The position numbers were made by a program, and so were the translations under genes. A model generated the notes under the pieces. It made no database searches. It was given only the letters and a program-made list of their open reading frames with translations, and had not been told where the DNA came from. A stretch of 34,276 bases of DNA, from positions 1-34,276 of the forward strand of contig JBAPUB010000210.1 of assembly GCA_049282455.1 (NCBI GenBank). The letters run 5' to 3'. This document shows, piece after piece, positions 6,827 through 13,280 of the stretch. Position 1 is the stretch's first letter. The number at the start of each line of letters is the position of its first letter. Origin of the DNA: JBAPUB01 sp049282455. GTDB lineage: Bacteria > Actinomycetota > Actinomycetes > JAHEKZ01.

Positions 6827-8011
6827 TCAGCGAGGGACGCGAACGATCAGGGCGTCGCCCTGTCCCCCGCCACCGCACAGGGCCGCCGCCCCGACCCCGC
6901 CACCTCGCCGCTTGAGCTCATGGGCCAGCGTGAGAACCAGCCGAGCACCACTCATGCCGACCGGGTGCCCCAAGGCGATGGCACCGCCGTTGGGGTTGAC
7001 CACCTCATCGGACAAGCCCAAGGCACGTGCCGAGACCACACCGACCGCCGCGAACGCCTCGTTGATCTCGACGACGTCGAGTTCGGCGGGAGTCAGGCCC
7101 TCACGGTCGAGGGCGCGCTTGATGGCGTTGGCCGGCTGCTCGTGCAGCGAGGCGTCCGGCCCCGCGACGTTTCCGTGCTTGCCGATCTCGGCCAACCAGG
7201 CGAGACCGAGCTCCTCGGCCTTCGCCTTGCTCATCACCACGACGGCGGCCGCACCGTCACTGATCTGCGACGCCGACCCTGCGGTGATCGTGCCGTCCTT
7301 GGTGAAGGCTGGGCGCAGCTTGCCGAGCGACTCGACCGTGGTGTCCGAGCGAATCCCCTCGTCGTCGGCGAAGACGATCGGTTCGCCCCGGCGCTGCGGG
7401 ATGGTGACGGGCACGATCTCCTCGGCGAAGACCCCGTTCTTCTGCGCGATCGCGGCCCTCTGGTGGGACCGGGCAGAGAAGGCGTCCTGGTCCTCGCGGG
7501 TCAGCGAGTAGCGCTCGTTGTACCGCTCGGTGGCCTCACCCATCGGAAGCTCGTCGAACGCGCACGTCAGTGCGTCGAAGGCCATCGTGTCGACGAGCGT
7601 CGTGTCGCCGTACTTGACCCCCTCTCGCAGCCCGGGCAGGACATGCGGGGCCTTGGTCATGGACTCCATCCCGCCGGCCACGACGATGTCGAACTCACCG
7701 GCCCGGATGAGCTGGTCAGCCAACGCGATGGCGTCGAGACCGGACAGGCAGACCTTGTTCACCGTGATCGCCGGGACGGACATCGGGATCCCGGCCTTGA
7801 CCGCCGCCTGGCGGGCGGTGATCTGCCCCGCGCCTGCCTGGAGGACCTGGCCCATGACGACGTACTGAACCTGCTCCGGTGCGACACCGGAGCGCTGCAG
7901 CGCCGCCTCGATGGCAACACCACCGAGCTCGGCGGCCGTGAACCCCTTGAGGGAGCCCAGCAGCCGGCCGATCGGCGTACGTGCTCCGGCGACAATCACG
8001 GACGTGGTCAA
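6827..8011 (-). CDS. Acetyl-CoA C-acetyltransferase (thiolase)
   Basis: A 394-residue thiolase of biosynthetic/acetoacetyl-CoA type. The catalytic residues are C88 (NKVCLSG), H349 (IALGHPVG) and C379 (CGGGGQGDA). It condenses two acetyl-CoA to acetoacetyl-CoA, the first step of the ethylmalonyl-CoA pathway, or runs in reverse in degradation. The start is TTG at 8011 with a good GGGAGGG ribosome site 4 bases upstream; it gives MTTSVIVAGARTPIGR, the usual thiolase beginning, and the usual length. It is divergent from the epimerase/ccr pair and followed by meaB. The homologous position in M. tuberculosis is fadA4 (recalled). Confidence 0.94.
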   Translation of the reverse strand: MTTSVIVAGARTPIGRLLGSLKGFTAAELGGVAIEAALQRSGVAPEQVQYVVMGQVLQAGAGQITARQAAVKAGIPMSVPAITVNKVCLSGLDAIALADQLIRAGEFDIVVAGGMESMTKAPHVLPGLREGVKYGDTTLVDTMAFDALTCAFDELPMGEATERYNERYSLTREDQDAFSARSHQRAAIAQKNGVFAEEIVPVTIPQRRGEPIVFADDEGIRSDTTVESLGKLRPAFTKDGTITAGSASQISDGAAAVVVMSKAKAEELGLAWLAEIGKHGNVAGPDASLHEQPANAIKRALDREGLTPAELDVVEINEAFAAVGVVSARALGLSDEVVNPNGGAIALGHPVGMSGARLVLTLAHELKRRGGGVGAAALCGGGGQGDALIVRVPR

Positions 8012-8095
8012 GGGACCCTCCCATCGAAGGTACGGGTGATCACCTGCCACGATACCCACGGGATCCGACTCGACCCGAAAGCGGAGGGGATACCC
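8012..8095. promoter_or_regulatory. Divergent control region with a 10-bp palindrome
   Basis: An 84-base region between thiolase and epimerase. It holds the perfect palindrome GGTGATCACC (8035-8044), next to a possible minus-strand -10 (TACCTT, 8032-8027), and the epimerase ribosome site GGAGGGG (8083-8089). A dimeric repressor bound at the palindrome could control both directions; this is inference. Confidence 0.4.
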
Positions 8096-8611
8096 ATGGC
8101 GACCACGCCTGAGTCCGTCCAGCCCGAGCCAGGGCCCGACACCGGGCCCGACACCGGGCCCGGCTCGCTGCCTGCTTCGCTGTTCACCGCGATCGACCAC
8201 GTCGGCATCGCCGTCCCCGACCTCGACGATGCGCTGGCCTACTACGCGGCCACCTTCGGGATGCACCTCGTGCACGAGGAGACCAACGAAGGGCAGGGCG
8301 TTCGTGAGGCCATGCTCGCGGTCGGCGAGTCCGACACCCAGATCCAGCTGCTGGCACCGTTGCGGCCCGACTCCGCCATCGCGCGGTTCCTCGACAACAG
8401 CGGACCGGGGCTCCAGCAGATCGCCTACCGGGTTGCCGACCTCGAGCGGGTGTGTGCGACGCTGCGCGAGCGGGGCGTCCGGCTCCTGTACGACGGGCCA
8501 CGGACGGGAACGTCCGGGTCGCGCATCAACTTCATCCACCCCAAGGACGCCGGCGGAGTGCTCGTCGAGCTGGTCGAGCCGGCACGACCAGCTCCAGTGA
8601 GGCCGACGTGA
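8096..8611 (+). CDS. mce: Methylmalonyl-CoA / ethylmalonyl-CoA epimerase
   Basis: A 171-residue VOC-fold epimerase. After a 25-residue Pro/Gly/Asp/Thr-rich leader the fold starts FTAIDHVGIAVPDLDDALAYY. Metal-ligand positions are H35, Q84 and E158; the fourth, His in P. shermanii (HH), is Q108 (GPGLQQIAYRV), as I recall also for mycobacterial homologues. It interconverts the R and S forms of methylmalonyl-CoA or ethylmalonyl-CoA, linking Ccr to Ecm. ATG 8096 has GGAGGGG 6 bases upstream. Its stop overlaps the ccr GTG by 4 bases (8608-8611). The leader is encoded by a 12-bp tandem repeat. Confidence 0.9.
   Translation: MATTPESVQPEPGPDTGPDTGPGSLPASLFTAIDHVGIAVPDLDDALAYYAATFGMHLVHEETNEGQGVREAMLAVGESDTQIQLLAPLRPDSAIARFLDNSGPGLQQIAYRVADLERVCATLRERGVRLLYDGPRTGTSGSRINFIHPKDAGGVLVELVEPARPAPVRPT
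8132..8162 (+). repeat. 12-bp tandem repeat with hairpin potential in the 5' end of mce
   Basis: GGGCCCGACACC occurs at 8132-8143 and 8144-8155, with a partial third copy GGGCCCG (8156-8162). Each GGGCCCG can pair with the next CGGGCCC across an ACAC loop (8132-8149, or 8143-8161), giving alternative 7-bp hairpins 36 bases into the gene. It encodes GPDTGPDTGPG. Confidence 0.9.
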
Positions 8612-9945
8612 AGAAGATCCTCGAGACCATCCTCGCCGACGACGCGGGCAGCGCCGACTTCGCCGCCCTCGACGTTCCCGACGAGTACGTCGGCGCCGTG
8701 CTGCGCAAGGACGACGAGCACATGTTCGACGGTGTGCCCACGCGTGACCGCGACCCGCGACAGTCGATCCGGATCGAGTCGGTGCCCACCCCCGAGCTCG
8801 GTCCCGGCGAGGCGTTGATTGCCGTGATGGCCTCGTCGATCAACTACAACACCGTGTGGTCGGCCATGTTCGAGCCAGTGTCCACCTTCGGGTTCCTCGA
8901 CCGCTACGGCCGCACGTCACCCCTGGCGAAGCGTCACGACCTGCCCTACCACGTGATCGGCTCCGACCTGTCCGGCGTGGTTCTGCGTACCGGGCCGGGA
9001 GTGCACACGTGGCACCCCGGCGACGAGGTCGTCGCCCACTGCCTGAGCGTCGAGCTCGAGAGCCCGCTGGGCCACGACGACACGATGCTCGACCCCGAGC
9101 AGCGGATCTGGGGGTTCGAGACGAACTTCGGCGGCCTCGCCCAGCTGGCCCTGGTGAAGTCCAACCAGCTGCTCGACAAGCCCAAGCACCTCACCTGGGA
9201 GGAAGCCGCCTGTCCCGGCCTGGTGAACTCCACGGCGTACCGACAGCTGGTCAGCCACCACGGCGCGGGGATGAAGCAGGGCGACATCGTGCTGATCTGG
9301 GGAGCCAGCGGCGGCCTCGGCTCTTACGCGACGCAGATGGCCTTGAACGGTGGGGCGACCCCGGTGTGCGTGGTCTCCAGCCCCGAGAAGGCCGACATCG
9401 CTCGCCGCATGGGTGCCGAGCTCATCATCGACCGCAACGCCGAGGGCTACCGCTTCTGGAAGGACGACGTCACCCAGGACCCCAAGGAGTGGAAGCGTCT
9501 GGGCTCCAAAATCCGCGAGCTGACCGGCGGGGATGACGTCGACATCGTGTTCGAGCACCCGGGCCGTGAGACGTTCGGGGCCTCGGTCTACGTCGCACGC
9601 AAGGGCGGCACGATCGTGACCTGCGCGTCGACGAGCGGCTTCATGCACGAGTACGACAACCGGTTCCTGTGGATGAACCTCAAGCGCATCGTCGGGTCGC
9701 ACTTCGCCAACTACCGCGAGGCCTGGGAGGCCAACCGGTTGATCCAGCGCGGCAAGGTCCACCCCACGTTGTCCAAGTCCTACCCGTTGTCGGAGACCGG
9801 CCAGGCGGCCTACGAGGTGCAAGGAAACCTGCACCAGGGCAAGGTCGGTGTGCTGTGTCTGGCGCCACAGGAGGGTCTGGGCGTTCGAGACCTCCAGATG
9901 CGTGAGCGCCACCTCACGCAGATCAACCGCTTCCGCGACGTGTAG
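8608..9945 (+). CDS. ccr: Crotonyl-CoA carboxylase/reductase
   Basis: A 445-residue MDR-superfamily enzyme that reductively carboxylates crotonyl-CoA to ethylmalonyl-CoA with NADPH and CO2. With the GTG start at 8608 the four CO2-pocket residues known from Kitasatospora Ccr fall at the same numbers: N81 (SINYN), F170-E171 (WGFE) and H365 (IVGSH). That supports both function and start. The NADPH-binding loop is GASGGLGSYA (232-241). Carboxylating enzymes are therefore expected rather than a simple crotonyl-CoA reductase. The start overlaps the mce stop (GTGA), implying coupled translation. It is convergent with the double-GGDEF gene, 34 bases apart; I see no clear terminator in that gap. Confidence 0.96.
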   Translation: MKKILETILADDAGSADFAALDVPDEYVGAVLRKDDEHMFDGVPTRDRDPRQSIRIESVPTPELGPGEALIAVMASSINYNTVWSAMFEPVSTFGFLDRYGRTSPLAKRHDLPYHVIGSDLSGVVLRTGPGVHTWHPGDEVVAHCLSVELESPLGHDDTMLDPEQRIWGFETNFGGLAQLALVKSNQLLDKPKHLTWEEAACPGLVNSTAYRQLVSHHGAGMKQGDIVLIWGASGGLGSYATQMALNGGATPVCVVSSPEKADIARRMGAELIIDRNAEGYRFWKDDVTQDPKEWKRLGSKIRELTGGDDVDIVFEHPGRETFGASVYVARKGGTIVTCASTSGFMHEYDNRFLWMNLKRIVGSHFANYREAWEANRLIQRGKVHPTLSKSYPLSETGQAAYEVQGNLHQGKVGVLCLAPQEGLGVRDLQMRERHLTQINRFRDV

Positions 9946-9979
9946 AACTCGGGTACGTCCAGGAGCACTTCCGCGCCCG

Positions 9980-11401
9980 TCAGCCGCGCAGTGGATCAGG
10001 TGCCGCACGGACGTCGTTGCGTTGCTCCTTGGCGAGGGCCACGCCCATCGACAGGCGTTCGATCAGGTCACGCAGCTGCTCGTCAGGCAGCCACTGAGCC
10101 ACACCAGCGCTGATCGTCACCCCAACCCGACGGCGGTCCTCCGGGACGAAGTCCTCGACCTCGACGCCGGCTCGCAGCCGCTCGGCCACGACCAGGGCCT
10201 CGTCGAGTCGACAGCCCGAGAGGACCACGGCGAACTCCTCGCCCCCCCAGCGGGCCACCCAGCCGGCGTCGCCGACGATGTCGCGCAAGGTCTGTGCCAC
10301 GTGGCGCAGCACCGAGTCGCCGACCACGTAGCTGAAGCGCTTGTTGAACAGGCCGAAGTGGTCGATGTCGACCCAGATCATCGACAGCGGCACCTTCTGC
10401 TCCACGGCAGCGCGTGCCTCCCACTCGAGCTTCTTGTTGAAGAACCTACGGTTGGGAAGGCCCGTCAGCGGGTCGGTCTCTGCCTCGTCACGCAAGAGGG
10501 AGAAGACTCGCCGCCCGCCACTGGTGATCAGCTCGGCCGCCCTCTGCGCAGCCAGCACCGTCATGTCCTCGAACGCCCGCTCCTCGAACGAGTCCGACGC
10601 CGCCATGCGCATCGCGTCGAAGTCCACGGTCCGGTTGCGTCCTCGTGCCTTCGCCGACACCACGGCGAGGTGCGCCTGCTGAAGCAGGACGGTCGGGTCG
10701 TCGCCGCAGCTCACCCCCGCGGACAGCACCACCGCGTGTCCCTCGGCCGCCGGCTGCCCGCCTTCCAGGATCGACTCCAGCGCTGCACCCCGCCTCAGGA
10801 ACTCCGCGAGCAGGGCCGGTGGCGTCTCGCGCTTCGTCGCAGTGACGATGAACTCGTCGTCCCCCATGCGGGCTACGTAACCGTCGCGGGGGGCGTGCTG
10901 CTCCAGCAGCGTTCCCACCCGTGCGAGCACCTGGTCACCGACCTCGAAACCCCACTTGTCGTTGATCTGCTTGGTGTGGTCGATGTCGAACTCCACGATG
11001 ACCAGCTCCTCGCCGTCGTGGGTGTCCAGCCACCGTCGAAGGCCCCGTCGGTTGCCCACTCCGGTCAACGGATCGGTGTCGAACTCGGGCGCGGCACTGT
11101 GCTGGCGCAGCCTGCGGGCCAACAGCGCCGCGTCGGTGTCGACGGACTCCACCGCCATCCACGGAGGCAGCCGGGACAACAGCGCGTCGAGCTGGGGACG
11201 GTCGTCGGCGGCGACGAGCAGGAGAGACGGTGCGAGCGCGGGAGCCGCGCCCACGCTCAGTGGCCAGGACGCCGAGTCCATGACCGCGATGTCGAAGGGT
11301 GCGCCATGGCCCACGAGCTCGATGCCGCGGTCCCGAAGGGCCGTGACCAGGGCAACGGGTGGTGGCGCCGCCAGCCAGCGCACGCGAAGGGTCTCCCCCA
11401 T
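9980..11401 (-). CDS. Protein with two tandem GGDEF domains and an N-terminal receiver-like region
   Basis: 473 residues. Residues ~5-100 look like a degenerate receiver fold (FDIAVMD strand, but no paired acids or C-terminal Lys). Two GGDEF domains follow, each opening with DPLTG (110-114 and 310-314). Domain 1 has FDIDHTKQIND but a changed signature, G180-D-D-E-F184. Domain 2 has the intact signature GGEEF (386-390), but its substrate helix reads VDIDHFGLFNKRFSYVVGD, losing the usual Lys and the Asp after Asn. Neither has an RxxD inhibitory site at the normal place. GGDEF proteins make cyclic di-GMP from two GTP; whether this one is active, or a GTP/c-di-GMP sensor, is open. It lies 99 bases downstream of the hydrolase genes on the same strand. 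No membrane segment is seen. Confidence 0.88.
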   Translation of the reverse strand: MGETLRVRWLAAPPPVALVTALRDRGIELVGHGAPFDIAVMDSASWPLSVGAAPALAPSLLLVAADDRPQLDALLSRLPPWMAVESVDTDAALLARRLRQHSAAPEFDTDPLTGVGNRRGLRRWLDTHDGEELVIVEFDIDHTKQINDKWGFEVGDQVLARVGTLLEQHAPRDGYVARMGDDEFIVTATKRETPPALLAEFLRRGAALESILEGGQPAAEGHAVVLSAGVSCGDDPTVLLQQAHLAVVSAKARGRNRTVDFDAMRMAASDSFEERAFEDMTVLAAQRAAELITSGGRRVFSLLRDEAETDPLTGLPNRRFFNKKLEWEARAAVEQKVPLSMIWVDIDHFGLFNKRFSYVVGDSVLRHVAQTLRDIVGDAGWVARWGGEEFAVVLSGCRLDEALVVAERLRAGVEVEDFVPEDRRRVGVTISAGVAQWLPDEQLRDLIERLSMGVALAKEQRNDVRAAPDPLRG

Positions 11402-11500
11402 CAGCGCCCATCCTCACCCCGCCACCTCGTGGTGGCCACGAGCCAGAGGCTAGCTGCGGCCCCGGGGCGGGGAAGCAGTAGCGTGCGGGCGCTCACCTGT

Positions 11501-12244
11501 TCAGCGCAGTCGCTGAAGGAAGCCCGTGACCGCCTCCACGACGGCCTCCGGCGACTCCAGCGGCGTTAGGTGGCCCGCTCGGGGCACCCGGGTCAGCACG
11601 GCCCCGGCGAGTGCCGCAGCCATCGCCTCGGCGTCGTCTGGTGGTGAGAGCTGGTCCTCCTCGCCGACGACGACCAATGAGGGCAGCGCGGTCACCAAGA
11701 GGGTGGGGAACGAGTCGGGGCGGACGGCCATGGCCCGCTGGGCCCAGGCGGCCGCCCGGGGCGGGGCGCCTCGCACCTGGGTGCGCACCCGCTCGGCCAC
11801 GGCCTCGCGCTCGGCAACGGTCGTGACCCCGAGCAGCTTCGGGTACACCGCCTCCACGAGCGCATCGGCGGTGTTCTCACGGTCGAGGCGGTCGGCCATG
11901 GCGCGCCGCCCGGCGGCCGCCGCGTCTGTGTCAGCTCCTGCCTTGGTGTCGATCAGGACCACTCCGGAGAACCGCTGCGGGTGGTTCCTCAAGCAGGCCA
12001 TCGTGACGTAGCCGCCCATGGAGGTACCGCCGATGACCACCTGCCCCAGACCTCTGCGGTCCAGGTCGTCGACGACGGCACGGGCCAGGACGTCCAGCGA
12101 AGGAGGGTCGTCGGGCAACGGGCTGCTGCCGAACCCCGGGAAGTCGGGGGTCAGCAGGTCGCAGGCGTCGGCGAGGGGTGAGCGGATCTCGTCGTACATC
12201 GAGGAGTCGAGGGGAAAAGCGTGCAGCAGGACGAGGGTGGTCAT
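11501..12244 (-). CDS. Alpha/beta hydrolase
   Basis: A 247-residue alpha/beta-hydrolase. Opening strand TTLVLLHAFPLDSSMY (HAFP oxyanion region), nucleophile elbow G-T-S-M-G-G, acid in VVGEEDQLSPP and catalytic His in AGHLTPLESPE. The C-terminal SPEAVVEAVTGFL is typical of small esterase/3-oxoadipate-enol-lactonase-like proteins. The substrate cannot be named. ATG at 12244 overlaps the stop of the preceding hydrolase gene (ATGA), so the two are translationally coupled. Confidence 0.88.
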   Translation of the reverse strand: MTTLVLLHAFPLDSSMYDEIRSPLADACDLLTPDFPGFGSSPLPDDPPSLDVLARAVVDDLDRRGLGQVVIGGTSMGGYVTMACLRNHPQRFSGVVLIDTKAGADTDAAAAGRRAMADRLDRENTADALVEAVYPKLLGVTTVAEREAVAERVRTQVRGAPPRAAAWAQRAMAVRPDSFPTLLVTALPSLVVVGEEDQLSPPDDAEAMAAALAGAVLTRVPRAGHLTPLESPEAVVEAVTGFLQRLR

Positions 12245-12984
12245 GGCGTGACCGTAGCGACGTCGAACGGGCCGTCCCAGGTCCGGGGCAGCGGCGAGCA
12301 GCCCGGCGCGACCACGTCGACCACGGCGTCGAGGACCTGCTGGACGGCGCGCTCACCGACCCACAGGTGCTTGGCCCCGTCGAAGCCGACGACGCGGGCC
12401 GACGGAATGGGGGCGAACCGCTGGCGCGCCTGCGGAGGGCGAAGGTAGTCGTCCAGCTCCGGGACCAGGGCGACCACGGGCTGGGCCGAGTCCGCCCACG
12501 CGTCCAGGTCGGTGTCGCTCACGTCCCGAAGTGGTGGCGACAGCAGGATGAGTCCCTCGAACCGTGGGTCTGGACCATGGCGCAGGGCGAGGTCGGTCCC
12601 GAAGGACCACCCGAGCAGCCACGGGTACGCGAGCTGGCGTTCGGCCGCGAACGACAGGGCGGACTCGACATCCTTCAGCTCTCCGACCCCAGCCTCGAAG
12701 TGACCATCGCTGCGGCCCGCGGTCGAGCGGGTCCCGCGGGTGTTGAACCTCAGCACGGCGACGCCAGCCAGCGCCGGCAGCCGGAAGGACGCCTTGCGCA
12801 GCACGTGGCTGTCCATCATCCCGCCGTGGGTCGGGAGCGGGTGCAAGGTGACCAGCGTGGCCGTGGCGGGCCGCCCGACCGGCGACGCGAGCTCGCCCAC
12901 CAGCGTCAGACCGTCGCTGGTCCTCAGGCGCAACGGCTCTCGGCGGGCGGGCAGGACCGTGTTCGCCCTGATCTCCACGCTCAT
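12241..12984 (-). CDS. Alpha/beta hydrolase, second of the coupled pair
   Basis: 247 residues from ATG 12984. It has TLVTLHPLPTHGGMMD after a short N-terminal beta region, a nucleophile elbow G-W-S-F-G, an acidic segment PELDDYLRP and a likely catalytic His in AKHLWVGE. The fold resembles the dienelactone hydrolase/alpha-beta hydrolase group with the early HPxP..GG.M motif. Substrate unknown. The start overlaps the zinc-ribbon gene stop by 4 bases and the stop overlaps the next hydrolase start by 4 bases; three genes are thus chained by overlaps. Confidence 0.85.
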   Translation of the reverse strand: MSVEIRANTVLPARREPLRLRTSDGLTLVGELASPVGRPATATLVTLHPLPTHGGMMDSHVLRKASFRLPALAGVAVLRFNTRGTRSTAGRSDGHFEAGVGELKDVESALSFAAERQLAYPWLLGWSFGTDLALRHGPDPRFEGLILLSPPLRDVSDTDLDAWADSAQPVVALVPELDDYLRPPQARQRFAPIPSARVVGFDGAKHLWVGERAVQQVLDAVVDVVAPGCSPLPRTWDGPFDVATVTP

Positions 12985-13274
12985 CGGGGACGACGCCGCG
13001 CGCGGGCCCGCCAGCAGCTCGTGTGCCAGTGCCGGCGCTCCTCGGGTCCGGTGCCCACCAGCGGTTCGGCCCGCCACACCACGACGTGCGGCGTGGCAGG
13101 GACGATCTCGTGGTCGCACCCGGGACAGCGGTAGGTCTTGGTCGACGACGACCCGCGGATGGAGCGGACGACCCAGTCCAGGCCGTCCCAGGACTCGACC
13201 GTCTCGGGCGCCCCGACGCGACCGAGGTCCAACGGCTCGTCGTCGCGCTTGCTGCGGTTGCGACGGGGGCTCAC
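12981..13274 (-). CDS. Small zinc-ribbon protein of unknown function
   Basis: 97 residues from GTG 13274. The N-terminus is basic and acidic (RRNRSKRDDE), followed by SWDGLDWVVRSIRGSSSTKTYRCPGC: the pairs C50-x2-C53 and H84-x2-C87 (HWHTSCW) would bind one zinc. Similar short actinobacterial proteins are often labelled ATP/GTP-binding protein, but no P-loop is present here, so that label is not supported. It starts 6 bases after the double dehydrogenase stop and overlaps the next hydrolase gene by 4 bases, so it is part of the same transcription unit. Function not known. Confidence 0.75.
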   Translation of the reverse strand: MSPRRNRSKRDDEPLDLGRVGAPETVESWDGLDWVVRSIRGSSSTKTYRCPGCDHEIVPATPHVVVWRAEPLVGTGPEERRHWHTSCWRARARRRPR

Positions 13275-13280
13275 GTCGGT

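Noticed and set aside
6737..8095. Long upstream in-frame extension of mce on the plus strand
   Set aside because: It lies antisense to the thiolase, has no family match, and the ATG at 8096 has a good ribosome site.
9848..11569. A 573-codon plus-strand frame opposite the GGDEF gene
   Set aside because: Shadow frame of the double-GGDEF protein; its sequence is His/Arg/Gln/Val-rich without domain character.
12981..13274. ATP/GTP-binding protein label for the zinc-ribbon protein
   Set aside because: No P-loop or other nucleotide-binding motif is present; only the Cys/His pairs are seen.
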